Source of the DNA: Hemerocallis citrina
Taxonomy: Eukaryota; Streptophyta; Magnoliopsida; Asparagales; Asphodelaceae
Direction: 5' to 3'
DNA length: 64,000 nucleotides
Assembly: GCA_017893485.1 (NCBI GenBank)
Contig: CM030360.1
Span: 19,529,708-19,593,707 of the forward strand
The notes under the pieces are model-generated. The model saw only the letters and a program-made list of their open reading frames with translations, had not been told where the DNA came from and made no database searches. This document shows positions 46,876 to 61,039 of this stretch, in pieces. Numbering within the stretch: the first letter of the stretch is position 1; each line of letters begins with the position of its first letter. A program made the translations under genes and the position numbers.

Positions 46876-49800
46876 TGTAACGCCCCGGATCTCCATTACC
46901 GAAATCTGTGACATCACCAAGATCTTTGCCTTCAAATGCATCTCAACACAGTAAATAACACGAAAATTTAAACACTTTTATTGTCATCAGAGTTATTACA
47001 TCAATAATTACAATCTCAAATTGTCCTTGAACAAGGAATACAAATTACATAACTTATTACAACTGATTACAAAAAACACACTCAGACTCCTCTTGCAAAG
47101 CTATCGGCTGTCTTCCAGATTGGCAATTGATCGGCCGTTGCCGAAATCCTGCTGAGTGATTTATCTGCCTCCCTGGGTCTAGCCCCTCGGCTTGAGCCTT
47201 CTGCTTCTTGACACTTGATAATTCTGCACCCGCACGATTAGTAGGCATGTACACTGCTACCCCACTTGGATGCCCTCCTGGTATGGCTCTCCTACCCTTG
47301 CGACCCTCTATCCAGTACCTAAATAAGTGGGCACGTCAGTAATTCCACTGACGCAATGCTGATGAGAAACAACGATCTCCAAACTGGCAACCACAAACCA
47401 TCTTGTATGAAAAGGAAAACGTGCATCCTAATTTTCTGGTATTTGTGTATGCCATGGTCTAACAACTAATACACTGATCACCAGCCTTATTGTAATACAA
47501 GTAACCTTGGAACTCTGGATACGCATGCATCCCATAGTACTTACGTTCTAGGCCAAAACATGACATGGTCTAATCTAATACACGAAACAAGAATGCACAC
47601 GATGCACCTACTCTAATGCGATTTGTTTGGAAACGTATGCATCCCATACTGCATACTTCCCCAAAATCAAATTCAGTGAAAATGTATGCATCCCATACTA
47701 CATACTTTCCAAAGAGTTCGCCTTTCTGAATGTAGGGTTCAATCCCTCGCCATGCAGTGTATTTTAATTCGGTCCACTTCCTGAACTCGGGACTTGCAAC
47801 TTGATCCAGGATCCCTGTCTAGCCGATGTGGAGAGGATTACCCTGATTCTGCTAGTTGTACAGTCTCCTACCCGGGTGACCTGTCCCAGTCTAGCTCCCT
47901 CTCAGGCGTACATCTTGCACACACTCGGTGTCGAAAGTATAATGTCGAGCCTACCCGGTCGTTCAAAATAACAATCATCATGGAAATCACATCCACTGAT
48001 TTCCCATACCTTCACAGTTCAGCGACCAAATAATTCCGGCCCGTGACCCTCAGCGAGTAGTCCACCGGCTCCCCAAGGAAGCAATATAAATCTAAATGAA
48101 GGTAAGCACACACACATAACCAACAATTCTGAATATTGACAGACTCAGGCATCGAGACACCAAACATAAACCGACCAGAGCTATAACCCAACTCACTCAT
48201 GTCTACCATGAGCACTAAGCACAAAAACTTGTCTATGTTCTAAATAAAATGCTAAAAACATCATTAAAACACGATAGCTCATGATCACCACACTGCGGTA
48301 TGCAGAGGGTTCCTCATCAATTGTCCGATGAAACAGTTCAAGAAATAGCAGTAGCTATAACCTCAGCTACGCTCATTGAAAACCAAGACACTCATAAATT
48401 CTAGAAGGGTAGGGAGATCCACTGCAATCCCCTAGTGGACGCTTCCCTCGCATTCTTTAAGGAGCTCAAGTCCCCAAGTCAACTTAAGCTTGAAGTCAAT
48501 TTAACAACAGGTTGCTAAACTTGCAACGTCCATAACTTCCAGTACCCAACTCAGAATTGCTTGATATCCCGCATTCTGGAAAGATAAGACCCTAGTTTAC
48601 AACTCTCCAGTTGACCATTTCCTCAAATTCAATCATCTTGACACTCAATAGCCCTCGTATGCTTTCAGCAGTATGTCCCTTTATGCACTTGCTGGACCTT
48701 CCCGATATCATAAAAATTTGCTCACTCATCGGAATTACTCGATTCCGAGATCTAGGGAAGGGTGGGAGTGTCTACTTTAACTTCCTAGTTGAGCACCTCT
48801 TCAGATTCATTCATTTAAATCCTCAAAATACCAAAATCCATCAGGTGCACAAACAGGACAGATTTGGTCCTTCTAGCGAGTACTGCCTTAACTAAGATCG
48901 AATTTGTTCCATCTTTGGAAAATTATAACTCTCAACCTACAAACTGAAATGACAAATTCCAGATGGGTTAGCAAGCTATGACTCCCTACTATAAATTTCT
49001 AATTGGCCAGTTGTCCAAATTCTTAACAAATAAGTCCAGGATTATCCATCTTCACAGACTAGTCAACTTGTACTAGGCTGAACATAGCATACTTTAAAAT
49101 TCCACAATAAATCAATATTAAGTCCAATGCTCATAAAATTTAAGATTCTTAATCTATACATATACAATTTCATTGTGTCCAAAATTTGCGTTCAGATTCA
49201 CATCACACAATGAGCTACTACTCTTCAAACATAGCACACAATTTCAGCCACTCTTTTAATAGGGTTTTTACCACTGTATATGGCTTATTGTTGAAACCTC
49301 ATCAAACGATGTTTAAAACTTCTAAAACTTGAGAATCATCAAATAGACTCATACCAAAAGCTACTCCCAAAATTTCATAGCAATATCATAAACACCCTAG
49401 GAGTTATGGCCCTTTAAACTTCAGCCCAAGAGCAATCACCTTTAGCTACAACTATCCAGACCAGACGCACTCCACAATTTTTTTGAGGTATCAGAAGACC
49501 ATGAAAAATTATGAAATTTTAGACAATTGTTTTTGACACATACAAGAGTGTCCACAAAAAGTTTCAGCTCAAAATACGCAACCCACACTGAGTTACCAAT
49601 CCGGAAAGACGCATCACTTTTTCACACAGCAGCAGCAATTTCAACTGCTCACTATCCTGACGTGGACCAATTTTTTGGGCAACTAAATTGCATCCAAAAA
49701 TTACGAAAAAAATCATGGATACTCTACATACATAGAAGAACAACTTCACAAAATTTGAGCTCATAAATCTGAGCCATTTGGGAGCAAGAAATTGTCAAAC

Positions 49801-50852
49801 ATATCCTCACAATCATGCTACTTAACAAAACTCATAAAAGAGTTATTTTTACCATACAACTTATCTTTTCCTAGCACTTCACATACTCAAACATGGTAAC
49901 AAATATTCATAGCTACTACTACTTATCCATTTCATACCAAAAATAAATACTAAGTTATAGAGTTAAGAGATCAGCCACATGAAATTTGCAAGAATCTCCT
50001 TGCTACCTTGGCTCCTAGCTTTGCTTGCTTCCCCTTGCTCACTTGATCTTCTATAACCCAAGGTGTAGTTATTGCTAGCTTCTCTTCTCCTTCTCTACTT
50101 CAAAGATTTCACTTTTTTTCATTCCTTCTCTTCTCTTTTTTTTGAACAATGAAGGAATGAAGAAGTTAGGAGGAGAATGGATGGAGTTGGAGAAAATGGA
50201 GTGAGATGAGAGAGAAGGGGGGGGGGGGGGGGGGTTGCTTATATGGGCCGGAATTTGGAGAGGTGGAGGGTTAGGATGGGAGGGGCTAGGGTTTGGGGGA
50301 GTGTATGGTTGAGATGAAACCAACTCATCAAGTGGGGGGGTTTCTAGGAAACTTCCTTGAAACTACCAAGAAGCTTCCTATCTCCTTGGCCATCTTGCAC
50401 ATGGTGAAATATCCCCACCATTTGATCTCATCAAGATCCAAGCTACGATCAATCATGCTAGGGTTCCTAACCCTAGGTTAGGTCAAGGAACCCTAGGTCA
50501 CCATACCCTTAACATACCTTAGTGTATGAATGCAATCCATGTTTAATTCAAATACTAGCTTAAATTAAAATGACCAATATATATATAATTTAAAATCTAT
50601 AAAAACCCCTATTTTATAGATATTATACTTTTCTCCCGAAAATTGTCTGGTAAAAAACAGTCGGGACAAAACCATAGTTTAGTTGAGAAGATATTCCGAG
50701 TTTACTTGATCGGGTTCAGAACAGCTTATATGTCTGAAATCTCTCAATTAAAACTGATAATTATCAGAAAAAATATATAATCGTGTGCAATACACACACG
50801 TGCACGGATTACTATGCAAAAATAGCCATATGCTTTTTTTCGGAGTATTACA
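46876..50852 (-). repeat. Solo LTR of the LARD family
   Basis: 3977 bp starting TGTAACGCCCCGG and ending GAGTATTACA, flanked by a perfect TSD CTGTA (46871-46875 and 50853-50857). It aligns with both LARD LTRs but is more divergent, with a different segment near 47.4-47.95 kb. A G run of about 18 bases lies at 50217-50234. It arose by recombination between two LTRs of an earlier full element inserted in the CACTA-like host. Confidence 0.92.
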
Positions 50853-50857
50853 CTGTA

Positions 50858-51947
50858 GCCTGAATAAATCCATTTTGTTACACATTAAAGTAAATAAATA
50901 AACAACAAATAACAAAATAAGAATATATTAAACCCCTTAGAAGTGATTTTCAAACGAAATGCAGTTCCTTTCCAGTGGTATTTCTTTCATTCTTCTGCCA
51001 TTTCAATAGCTTGTGAACAGCATTTCATGTCAAAGCCAATAAGGCCATTCCTGAATTATTGTAAATTAATCTTGAAACCTGGAGGCACAAAATGAAGAGG
51101 TTACAATAGAGAACAAAATTTAATCTTGTTAAACCAAGCTCATATGGTGGAAAATTCTTTCACAGCAAAATTTCCAGAATTTATGTCTAGAGTCAAATGT
51201 TATGATAAAGTTTGTTTTTATTTATGATGTTTCTACACATGTAGCATCAATGGATCTGTAACAAAATATTCCATGTATTTTTCAGAAATTACAGAATGTT
51301 ATACAGTCATCTTTAATTTCAAACCAATAATGAATCTCCTAATATGATGATTTCTTCCAAGATCCGCGAATTTGGCCCAAGTAGATACTCATATCAGAAA
51401 AATTATAATCACATCTCAATGTATCCGGCACGGTTGTAAGTGCAGAATAGGAACCTGTGTACGCATAGAAAAACCTAGGTTTTTGTGGAGAATTTTCATA
51501 ATGAATATGTATCGTTCACATTCATTTGTCATTACTTATTAATATTACTTCAGCCCTGAGCCCTAATCCAGTATATCATGGCATATTTATATAGCAAGAG
51601 AAAAAGTCTTGTCAATCTACGGGAAGAATTACTCTACATATGATCAAGATGACTATTATTTTCTTGCAGTTGTGCAGCTGTTTAGCGCGGATCATATTGA
51701 AAATTGGGAGGATCACCATAACAACTGTAGGGATATTGGTATGCTCTTTATCCACAGTGCATTAGATGCAACTGATGTATGAAAAACCTTATTGGTGAGT
51801 ATCAATTGCTAACTTCAAAGAGTAATAATGTTTGTTTGTAGTAATGTTATATTTAGCAAAATATTATTTCCATAAACAACTTGTTGATTTCCTTTTCTGA
51901 CTATCCTGTTCAGCTTCAAGTGCTTCAAGTTATACAAATACACAATA
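50858..51947. other. Interior of the CACTA-like element, no clear gene
   Basis: AT-rich. A possible splice acceptor (TTTTCTTGCAG, ending near 51670) precedes an open stretch that could read VQLFSADHIENWEDHHN, but I do not recognise it and found no partner exon. Confidence 0.3.
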
Positions 51948-51959
51948 GTTTGATTGTAT

Positions 51960-53120
51960 TTTTTTGATTGAAAACGGTGGGCCCTAGCCCCCCCCCCCCC
52001 CCCCCGGCGCGCGCTTCATTAAAGAGATTTTAACTAAACAAACAACCAAGCAAGAGAGATGATATTCATGCATTCCAACAGTGGGCCATGATACTCATTC
52101 CCTTACAAAATAGAGCATCCATCCCTTACAGAGAAGTCCCCTTCCAAAAAATGAAATAATTATAAATGAAACAAATAGTTTTGAAGACCGAACCATCCCC
52201 ATAAAGTGTAAACTCCTCCACTCCTTCCTCGGATCATTCCCCACCTGTAGTCCCTCCTTTCTCCTCAGACTCCGCTTCATAGGTAGATGTACTAATATCT
52301 GCATATAATTCTTTAACCTTCTTTGATGCTTCAGAACCTGCCGTTTAAGACCAGAATTTGATATTAGCAATAATAATGAATAAGAGTTGTTGATGCATGA
52401 TGTGTTTGTGCGTTGGCCTGAAGATTCTGTTATTCCTTTTTAACCAAATCCCCCAACAAATTGCTGCAACCCCAATATCCCATATAACTATTTGGTCTTT
52501 ACATATGTTATTGTCCCTCCAGACCCCCCAGACGTCGTAAATCGTCTCTGGAGACTGCCCGCCAATGCGTAGTCTGAGTAACAGGTCCCCCAGATAGGCC
52601 TAGCATATTGATACTGAAATAGAAGGTGATCTACCATTTCGCAATCCCGTTGGCACATAACACGGATTCCTGGCCCTTCCCACTTTCGCTTTGCCAAGTT
52701 ATCTCGAGTAAGAATCGCTATTATACTAGCCAACCAGTTGAAAATCTTCACCTTCAGTGGAACTTTTACCCTCCATATCGGATCATGTGTCCGCACGTCC
52801 CCATCGTTTAACCATTTGTAAGTGCCTTTTACTGAGAATCCACCTCCATTCCCTCCCGCCCAGGAGATCTTGTTTTCAATGTCCTCCTCCGTCGGCTTTC
52901 AATCCTGTAAAAACTGGATAGGTCTCTCTTTTTGTCTTCTAGCCTCCATACTCAGCCTCCCCGTTATTCTTGGCTTCCATTGTTCGTTTCTCCAGTTTCT
53001 TGCTACCCAGTCATTTTTATCCGTCGCCATTCTGTAAATCTCTGGAAATCTTCTCTTAAGCCGAATTGGGCCGCACCACTTGTCTTTCCAGAAACATATA
53101 GTTTTCCCCTTCCCACTAGT
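51960..53120 (-). mobile_element. 5'-truncated LINE with TSD
   Basis: 1161 bp on the minus strand between 12-bp perfect duplications GTTTGATTGTAT (51948-51959 and 53121-53132). A short T run at its left edge is the reversed poly-A tail. A C run lies at about 51991-52006. At 52488-52796 it encodes the zf-RVT end of ORF2 (WRVKVPLKVKIFNWLASI), clearly related to the LINE at 12185-19770 but a different copy. It has stops and is not functional. Confidence 0.9.
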
Positions 53121-53627
53121 GTTTGATTGTATAAAATGAGATCAAGGTGTTTCTTGTTAATAATTAATAGATTTTAATTATAACTAGTGATTTCCATCGT
53201 ACAGATTGAATATTTTAATTGAAAATCAAAATAAATGCAACACAAACATATATATATTGCTCCAAAGGAATTATTAAAGATTCCGATCATTCATTTTACA
53301 GTTCCAAATTGCCATTGTACCATATATGTTCAATCATTCATTTTACAGCCCCCCATTTCCCTACATGATTGTTAGACTCTTCTTTCTTTCCAGTGAAAGA
53401 GATCCCAAACAGAGTTTACCACTTCAAAAATCAGCAAAGAGAAAATGTAATGGACAAATCTCCACGAAGCTGGCAAATAGTCTAAAACACCAAACGGAGG
53501 AACCTCTAAATTTTACCCAAATAATTGAACATATATAAGAAGATATATAAACCAGACAAGAACTAATATAGTGATGATCTTGACAAAAGAAATCAAAGAA
53601 GGTGAAAGAAGGTGAAAGATCCACAAC

Positions 53628-53759
53628 CTTATCAGCACAAGAAACCATGCTCCTCAGCATCGCGAGATGCCCATTAATCCTCTCCCTTCTTCTCCTTTCA
53701 GCCTCACTATAAGACGGCGACGGTGACGGCGACGGTGACATCGACATCGACGGCAACAT
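53628..53759 (-). pseudogene. bHLH transcription factor exon 1 fragment
   Basis: A 132-bp open segment from an ATG to a splice donor (GATAAG|GTTGTGG). It encodes 44 residues: a Ser/Pro-rich start followed by EAERRRRERINGHLAMLRSM and VSCADK, the basic region and helix 1 of a plant bHLH factor of the bHLH30/AIG1-like group. In that family exon 1 commonly ends near this DK position. The second helix, loop and dimer interface are not found downstream. It lies just inside the right subterminal repeats of the CACTA-like element, so it appears to be a captured gene piece. A DNA-binding basic region without helix 2 could not dimerise normally. Confidence 0.7.
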
Positions 53760-54070
53760 CGATGGTTCGAGATATTTGGGGTTAGGAGGGATTCTAAATA
53801 ATTTAGAGAGACTCTATCCGGGTGTTTCTATGAACAACACTGGGATAGATAGTAGCTATTGAGGCGTTCTTATTAAAAACGTCGGGATAGCTAATATCTA
53901 TTGTGGCAAAAATGCCGTTATAGCTAATATCTATTGTGGCGTTTTCCAAAAAATGCCGTTACAAAATGTCATAGTAGACCTCTTGAATTTTTGCAGTGGT
54001 CTATTGCGGCGTTTCACGTAAACGCCGGCAAAAAAATGCCGAGATAGACTATTTATTTTGTAGCGTGGGC

Positions 54071-54579
54071 TAAATGGCTAATGTTTTGTGTGCTGTAGCT
54101 GCTAAGAATCAGCTATGTAGGAAACGTATGTAGTGATACTGAGATCTATCCTACATCGGATAAAGTAAATATGGGCAACCTTTTGAAGATTTAATGCATT
54201 TAAAAAAAATTATAGTAGGCTGCCACCTATGTATAATCTCATTGAACTCCCAGAAAGCTCTTTATAAAATAGCAGTAGGCTGTTGGCTTCCTCATTATCA
54301 TTATTCCTCTAATTCTTCCTTGGTTTTGATTAGGGTTCAATAATAATTCAATTCACAGAGTAGTTAAATGTGGGATAACTGGGAGCGCAATTCTTAAGGG
54401 GATCTCTACTATTCTAAAACCTAAATAAATATGAGTCACGCTTCTATAGTCAAGGCCAAGGACTTAAAGTATTTTTATAGTCCTCGCATCTTGATGGACC
54501 CGATCGGTCTTCAAGCATGACTTTATATGAGTTTCCCCAAGTGACTAAGTGTAGATATACTGTTCAAATAATATAATAA
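54071..54579. other. Spacer between CACTA and Helitron
   Basis: It contains ATCCTACATCGGATAAAG near 54150, a word common in old copia LTR starts, but no LTR boundary can be defined. No gene seen. Confidence 0.35.
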
Positions 54580-54606
54580 CTAGTATACCATGTGCAATAT
54601 TGCACA
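54580..54606 (-). other. Helitron 3' terminus with hairpin
   Basis: The palindrome TGTGCAATATTGCACA is followed 8 bases later by CTAG. In Helitrons such a hairpin marks the end of rolling-circle replication. Confidence 0.8.
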
Positions 54607-55519
54607 GATTTTATCAAAAGATATATTAAAACATCAATATTATTAAAAAAATTCAGCAGAACCTACTCATATATATAGCTTTTTTTTCTGTATAATTATA
54701 TTTCATTCTATCAATATTCAACAACTATGTAGCAAAAATCTTAGAAAAAACAAAATCTTCAAGGTCGAGCATTTGATGCAATAAGACACTTCCAAACTCA
54801 ATCACAATAATTATGCAATTGTTCAAATACTTTAATCCTAATTATATATACAACGAATTGCATAAATTAATTGTTCCGGATAATAAAAGACTACAATCCA
54901 AGTAGTTAAAATGCAAAATCAATTAAATAAACAACTAATAATTCATAGGTAGGTAAATACAAAACAAAAAAAGAAAATTGTGTACTGATTTCAACATGAT
55001 GGTATCCAACTATCTTTAGTAATTGTCTTCTCCATACTTCAACATGCTAGAATGAACAATCATTGAGTGGCTGAATTCTTTACACATGAACATCACATCT
55101 CGGTCTATATAAAAAAAGAACATGAAAGAAAAATTTAGTTGACTGCATACCATTAAAAGTTAATTACTTATATAGCGACATTAACCATTTGAATTGATAT
55201 AAGTTGATACATAAATGAAAAAAAGAATAACATAGTCTTCTTTGATAAATTCTAATAAGAATGAAATAGGTATATGAAAATGTAGTAGACCATAAATTTG
55301 AAATGACATGATGACATTATATGATACTTAAATCTAAAAATATTGCGTACCAATAACTATTATTTTAATCACTCAAATATAATTTGATTGTTAATGAAAC
55401 CTGCCTTTCAATTGATTAACATGGAGTTACGCATTTTTTGAAGAACTTCTTATACACCACATTACGTATACAATTATTAGTCTTTTCAACCTCATTTGAG
55501 TTATCTATCAGAAATACCT

Positions 55520-58500
55520 TCAAGCCAGAATGAGAAGTGCAATGCGATAATGCGACATACATTGACCATATGTAAACACATGTCTTTTTAAGTGGACCCC
55601 AACACTATGGATAGTTTGGCCTTGACTCTTGTTTATTGTCATAGCAAATACCAACTTTATAGAAAATTGTCTTCTTCTAAGAACAAAAGGCCACCTGATT
55701 TCTGTAGGCAACATGGTCATTCTTTGAATCACAACTATCTCACCTGCATGCACTCCAATAATAATTGTAGCTATAATAATATGTTATCCCATAGTATGAA
55801 CAGTAATACGTGTCCCATTGCAAAGTCATAGAGATTGATTCAAATTTCTCAGTAGTATAATTGGTACTCCTTACTTCAAGTCCAAATAATGATTTGGCAG
55901 TCCGCTTATCTTAATTGTATGTAGAAATTCAGGCGGATGCATATCTTGCTCAATTGTACCATTCGAGGTATGATTGACTGAATATGCACTTAAGTAGTTG
56001 ATCATCTGTTCAGGAACCATAGACAAAATATGAGAATTAATGACATCAACTTCTTCATTAGTAGGTGCTAGAATAGCACGTTTTCCAAGGAATGTTGAGT
56101 CATTATATCTAGATTCAATATTATAATAAATCCAATCTATCAAACCTTTTAGACCATCTGCAGCTTTAAATAGAAAGTCATTTGGTATTTGTATCCAATC
56201 CTTTTTAGAACCTCCATTATTAGATTCATATGGAATTTTACCTTCTCCTACATCTAATATCCACTTTGCAAATTTCTCTTGTTCATTTTTGCTAACTTGA
56301 TCGACTGAACTTCCCATCAGTCTCATATTTTTCGTCAACTCATACACCTTACACGAAGACCAAATATGACTCCTTTGTAATGATGCAGATACAATACGAG
56401 GTCGTTCACCTACTGACACAATAGGCAAAATCTGTCGAAAGTCACCGCCAAGAACAACAAATTTTCCACCAAATGCGTCTTCAGCTGAACTTTCATTCTT
56501 AAACTTCATTAGATCCTTAAAAGTTTGATCAATAGCTTCAAATGCATGGCAATGCATCATAGGCGCCTCGTCCCAAATAATCAAATCTGCTTGTTGAATG
56601 AGTTGAGATAAATCATCCTGCTAGAGAATAGAACATGTCGATGTTTCATGGACTTTTATAGGAATACGAAACCTCTTATGTGCAGTGCGACCTCTAGGCA
56701 ATAACATGACAGCTATTCCAGAAGAAGCAATACTGAGGACTATTTTTCTTTCCACTCGAAACTTTGCAACTAATGTATTTCATAAAAATATTTTTCTTGT
56801 ACCACTGCTACCATGAACAAAGAAAACACCTCCACTATTGCTTGAGTGCGCCGAAATCACAACTTCCAATATCCAAAAATTTTAATGAGTCAACTTATAG
56901 AATAATTGCTGAAACTCTCGTTTCGACGAGTTAACGTCATAACACAATTCATCGCGTATTGTCGGTTTTGAATGACATGTACATGTACATCTTCGGGAAA
57001 TGGGACTGATGAGAATTCCTTAAGAGACCGTCCGTTATGATTCAAACTACTTTCAATATCTAAAAGTGCCAAATTCATCAACTGAATTCCTGTCAAATCT
57101 AAACTAAAATATGAAGATTCGGTCCTACATCTATGCAATATGTCATCTGATAGATTGCTCCAATGTTTGTTCCATAGATCAATTGAATTAGTTGGCTCAG
57201 AAAACATCAATATCGAAGCAAAAAAGTTTCTAAGCCGATGACCTGATGCAAAAGAAGATGCTTCGGTTAATGCCTGATGTCAGTCATTGTCATCGTCTAG
57301 CAGCCTGAGTGCACAACATGTAGACTGATAATTATGATATGTTATTCCATTCACGGTTCGTAAATGTTCATAGCTCGTCGATCCATGTACTACGCACAAC
57401 AACATCTGTAAAAAAAATCTCTCTCCTGCAGTTGGAGGTGCATAGTACAACCTTCCAATTGCGAGGCCACTTAGTCTTCTCGACTACTTCCTATCCACCT
57501 GTTTCCATACCAATTTTTTCGAAAAATCAGAGTATGTAAAATCTCGAGCATCTTCATAGACTTGATTGGCCTCAAACTAAGCATCTAACATCATCTTTTG
57601 ATCTTCGGCTCTTGATACAACATCAGCCAAGTTAGTATTTTCATTGAAACATATATTCTGCTGAATTTCCGAATGATACTATAAACGTTCCACTGGAGGA
57701 TGATGATGATGCAAACTAAATTCAAAAATTCTCCAACATGCTTTGACAGAGAAGACATAACGACAATCTAAATAATGTTGAATTTCATCAACTGACTTGT
57801 ATTGTGGTTCAGAACTTCCTAGGATAGGATTTACATTATCTTCTATGAATATTGTTGTTCTATCATGGCCTTTAAGTACATGTAAAAATACTTGAGCAAC
57901 TTAGGATTGGCACATATCTCAATGTTGATATGAGCATCATATTTTTTTGTTAAATCTAAATTGTAGGGCACCATCCATTGGTTGTCAACAACCTTTGGAT
58001 TATGAACACCTATTACAAACGATCGACCGTCATCCCGACGATGATATTGAACATACCCATGCTTATCAATAATAGTTTCATTCATAAACTGTCTTGGATA
58101 TATTTTTGTGCACATACCATTCTCCATACATGAAGATTCTGGATTGTACTCTCCACATGGTCCATGAATCATAGACCGAAGTACAATTGCATGAGCATCG
58201 AGAAATTGTTCCTTATCTGGAATCTCGGCGGATACTAATCTTTCAATATCCTCAATAGTGACAATCTTGTCTTCTCTCCGAACAGTAATCAAGATGTGTG
58301 CATGAGGAAGACTTCTTTTCTGAAATTCAATTACATGTAGATCTGTTTTCAACACACAAAAAAGAAGAAGAAAAAAGCATATTAAAAAGAACGCACATTT
58401 CATATATAAGTCAAATTCTACTTATTTTCATATCTTTTACTAAAAATCAATTTAAATTGGTTAAATTTGTTAACTTTTGTACCTGAAATAGTTGTTCCAA

Positions 58501-60630
58501 ACATCTTTCGTTGCCTTATATCTTTCATAGGCTCTCTTAATTTCAGCATGAACACTCTGGTAATAATATTTGGTCTATCTACGAGTTTTAGGCTTGGAAA
58601 ACATTGTAGTGATTCAATGATTTCAGTCCACTTAGGATTACATGTGAAGGAAATAAAAAAATCGGGGGCCCACCCCAACAACATATTGCAATGACATGCT
58701 GATAATGTTGGTACATATCTCGTGGCCCCCCAGTAAAAGAAAATGAAAGAATACATCATTTACCCATTGCCTCTACTTCTGTTTCCCCTGCGGTGAATGC
58801 ATCTTGAAGACCACCTAACAGCTTATTCTGTATACTTGTTTGGTTCTTCCTCATCCAAGTGAGACTATTTTGTTCTATTGTGGCATATGAATCAACAAAA
58901 TATTGCTGAGTTAGTCGACCACTTCTTAATAGGGCATTCTGCTCGCACTGGCATGAATGCAAGAGGAATGAATAACACTCTCGAATAGATACGGTTGATT
59001 GTCGACCAACCTGCCTTCCATCTTTAAATTTAATGTCAATTCTCCACCCTTCCTCACCAAATGGAAAGAGCAATGGGTACTACAGAGGCATGTAACATGG
59101 GTGTGTTTTGAATATCCTTTGTAAGGCTCCACCTTCCGTACATACTAAAATATCCCGCTTAACCACATTCTCCGAGCCATCACCGACCATGAGGGCAGCG
59201 ACCTCATCAAAGGACGATAAAATATACTGTCGACCAGCACGTGCCCTCTCATTTATTATACGTATTCTCAAATTCATCGAAAAATGGTTTTGATGTATAT
59301 TTTCTCCCGGAGGACGAAGTAGATCTCTTACACGTCGAAACAATTTTACATACGGATTAACTTCATCCAACAAATATTGCGGTTTCTCCATGACTTCTCT
59401 ATCTATTTATTGATGCCCATATATTTTGCATGATTTGTACGTTGATCCAATTCATATAGACCATCATGGATGTACAACTGTGCAAATTTGGATTCGACCC
59501 TTTCAACTGGAAGAAGAGAACCAATCCGATGATAATTTGATCCACTTATTTTGAAAGTATATGGACCCCTCCCATCCATGACCTGCAAGTTAATTTTTCC
59601 TCCCATTGAAATGAAGAAAAATAATGAATTATAAATCCTGACCAAGTCCTTGTATTTTGACTGAGGATTGTCATATTTTCCTTCAAGACGCTCCATAATA
59701 AGCTGAGGTGATGATGAAAAGAAAGGTAGAGTAACTAAACCGTGGGCGTCTGATTGATTATGTAGAAGGATGCTTTCAAATCCACATTTGAGCATAACAA
59801 CTACTACACTCAACATCTTGCTTGCCTAAGTAGGAACTTTTCCCGACATTGTTTCTATATCTTCTCACGTACCTATCAAGAAGAATTTAAAATCGTTTAC
59901 AATTATATTAGTAAATTATTTAATAGTGTGAAACCATATATAGTTACTAACCATTCTTACTTCACATGGGCTTTGCATCTTCATCACTTCTAATTGCAAT
60001 TGAATGGCCATTTTGATCGGAACATGCTGTAGAATCAATTTTAAGATGAATTATAAAAATGAGATAATTAATTATGTCATAAATTGTAGGAAAGAGACTT
60101 CATACTATTAATTTTTGGGCATTATAGTGCAATACACCTTACCTACCATCATCATTTGTATCTTCATTGTCAGTCGATGTAGAAGATGATCTTCCGTTCG
60201 ATGGTTCCCCTACACAGCAACCGTTACTACTGCTCACATCATCTGATACCAAAGATAATATTCTCCTTGATGATTCACCAACAAACCAAGTACTGTATAT
60301 CGCTGAATTTATTTGATGTCCCTCATTGTCAGAATCACCAACTATAGACATGTTTTCTTGATGGACATTTCTAATTAACTCTGAGTGCTGCTCTAAGATG
60401 CTCACATTGAAGGTCACCCTTCTTTCATACGTATTGGTACGAAATTCATTTGTCATAATACTTTGCAAACGTTTCTGTCTTAACTTAAGAATTCTTCTCA
60501 GACATGCAATTTTGTGTGGATTTGAAGTGAGAAGTTTCCGCAAAGGACGATGTCTTTTCTGCCGCAATATTTCTAATCTTTGATGTCGTGCATACGCAGA
60601 AAATGCTTTATTGAGTTGGAAAGACAACAT
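55520..60630 (-). pseudogene. Helitron Rep-PIF1 helicase, decayed
   Basis: The ancestral protein joined a rolling-circle Rep nuclease and a PIF1-type helicase. In coding order: N-terminal pieces at 60139-60630, 59403-59816, 59080-59391 and 58756-59073; the Helitron N domain (58418-58759, FFISFTCNPKWTE); the Rep HUH motif in QKRSLPHAHIL near 58300-58330; then PIF1 parts at 55871-56584 (WDEAPMMH, GGDFRQILPIV) and 55520-55753 (AMTINKSQGQT). A 140-bp intron (58343-58482) with GT-AG borders separates the N domain from the HUH motif. Walker A at 56789-56812 reads GSSGTRKI rather than GxxGxGKT, and a stop follows at 56780-56782. Another stop lies near 56623, and the frame is lost at 57.2-57.8 kb. 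The helicase is therefore dead. Confidence 0.88.
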
Positions 60631-61039
60631 ATTATTTTTGTCTCGCTTTCTACATTAATAAATGTTATTTTTGTGCAATTACTTAAATATGAATAATAAT
60701 ATTACTTTTATAATTTACCTAATTCACCACAGTGAAGAAAAAATATAAAGAGCATTACATACTGAGAAAAATAACAATGGGGATTAAATCAGAAAAATGT
60801 ACAAAACATACCTAATGTAATGTAAAAGTTCTTGTTTGCCTCAAAATAACTGGAAATCTCCCTATATCTTTGATTCTTCAAACATATTGTTGCAAACAAA
60901 GTAGTTGAAAATTTGTTAATAACATCAATCTCTTGATTATTCAATATTCAAACTTAACAATAGGCCTTTGAAATAGCATAATATATAGATATAATATAAT
61001 GGTCTCGCCTGGTATAACATATAAATATACAATGATAAA

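Larger units (their letters stand above)
44724..54067. mobile_element. CACTA-like element carrying gene fragments
   Basis: Both ends are rich in CCGGCATTTTT / AAACGCCGG-type subterminal words (44750-45030 and 53810-54060). The right terminus, reverse-complemented, reads CACGCTACAAAATAAATAG, a CACTA-class end. GGC follows at 54068-54070. On the left GGC at 44724-44726 is followed by AATACAAATCGC, which may be a damaged terminus, so the left boundary is tentative. There is no transposase. Inside are a PPR fragment, a bHLH exon, a solo LARD LTR and a truncated LINE. The last two are later insertions; the first two look captured. Confidence 0.6.
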
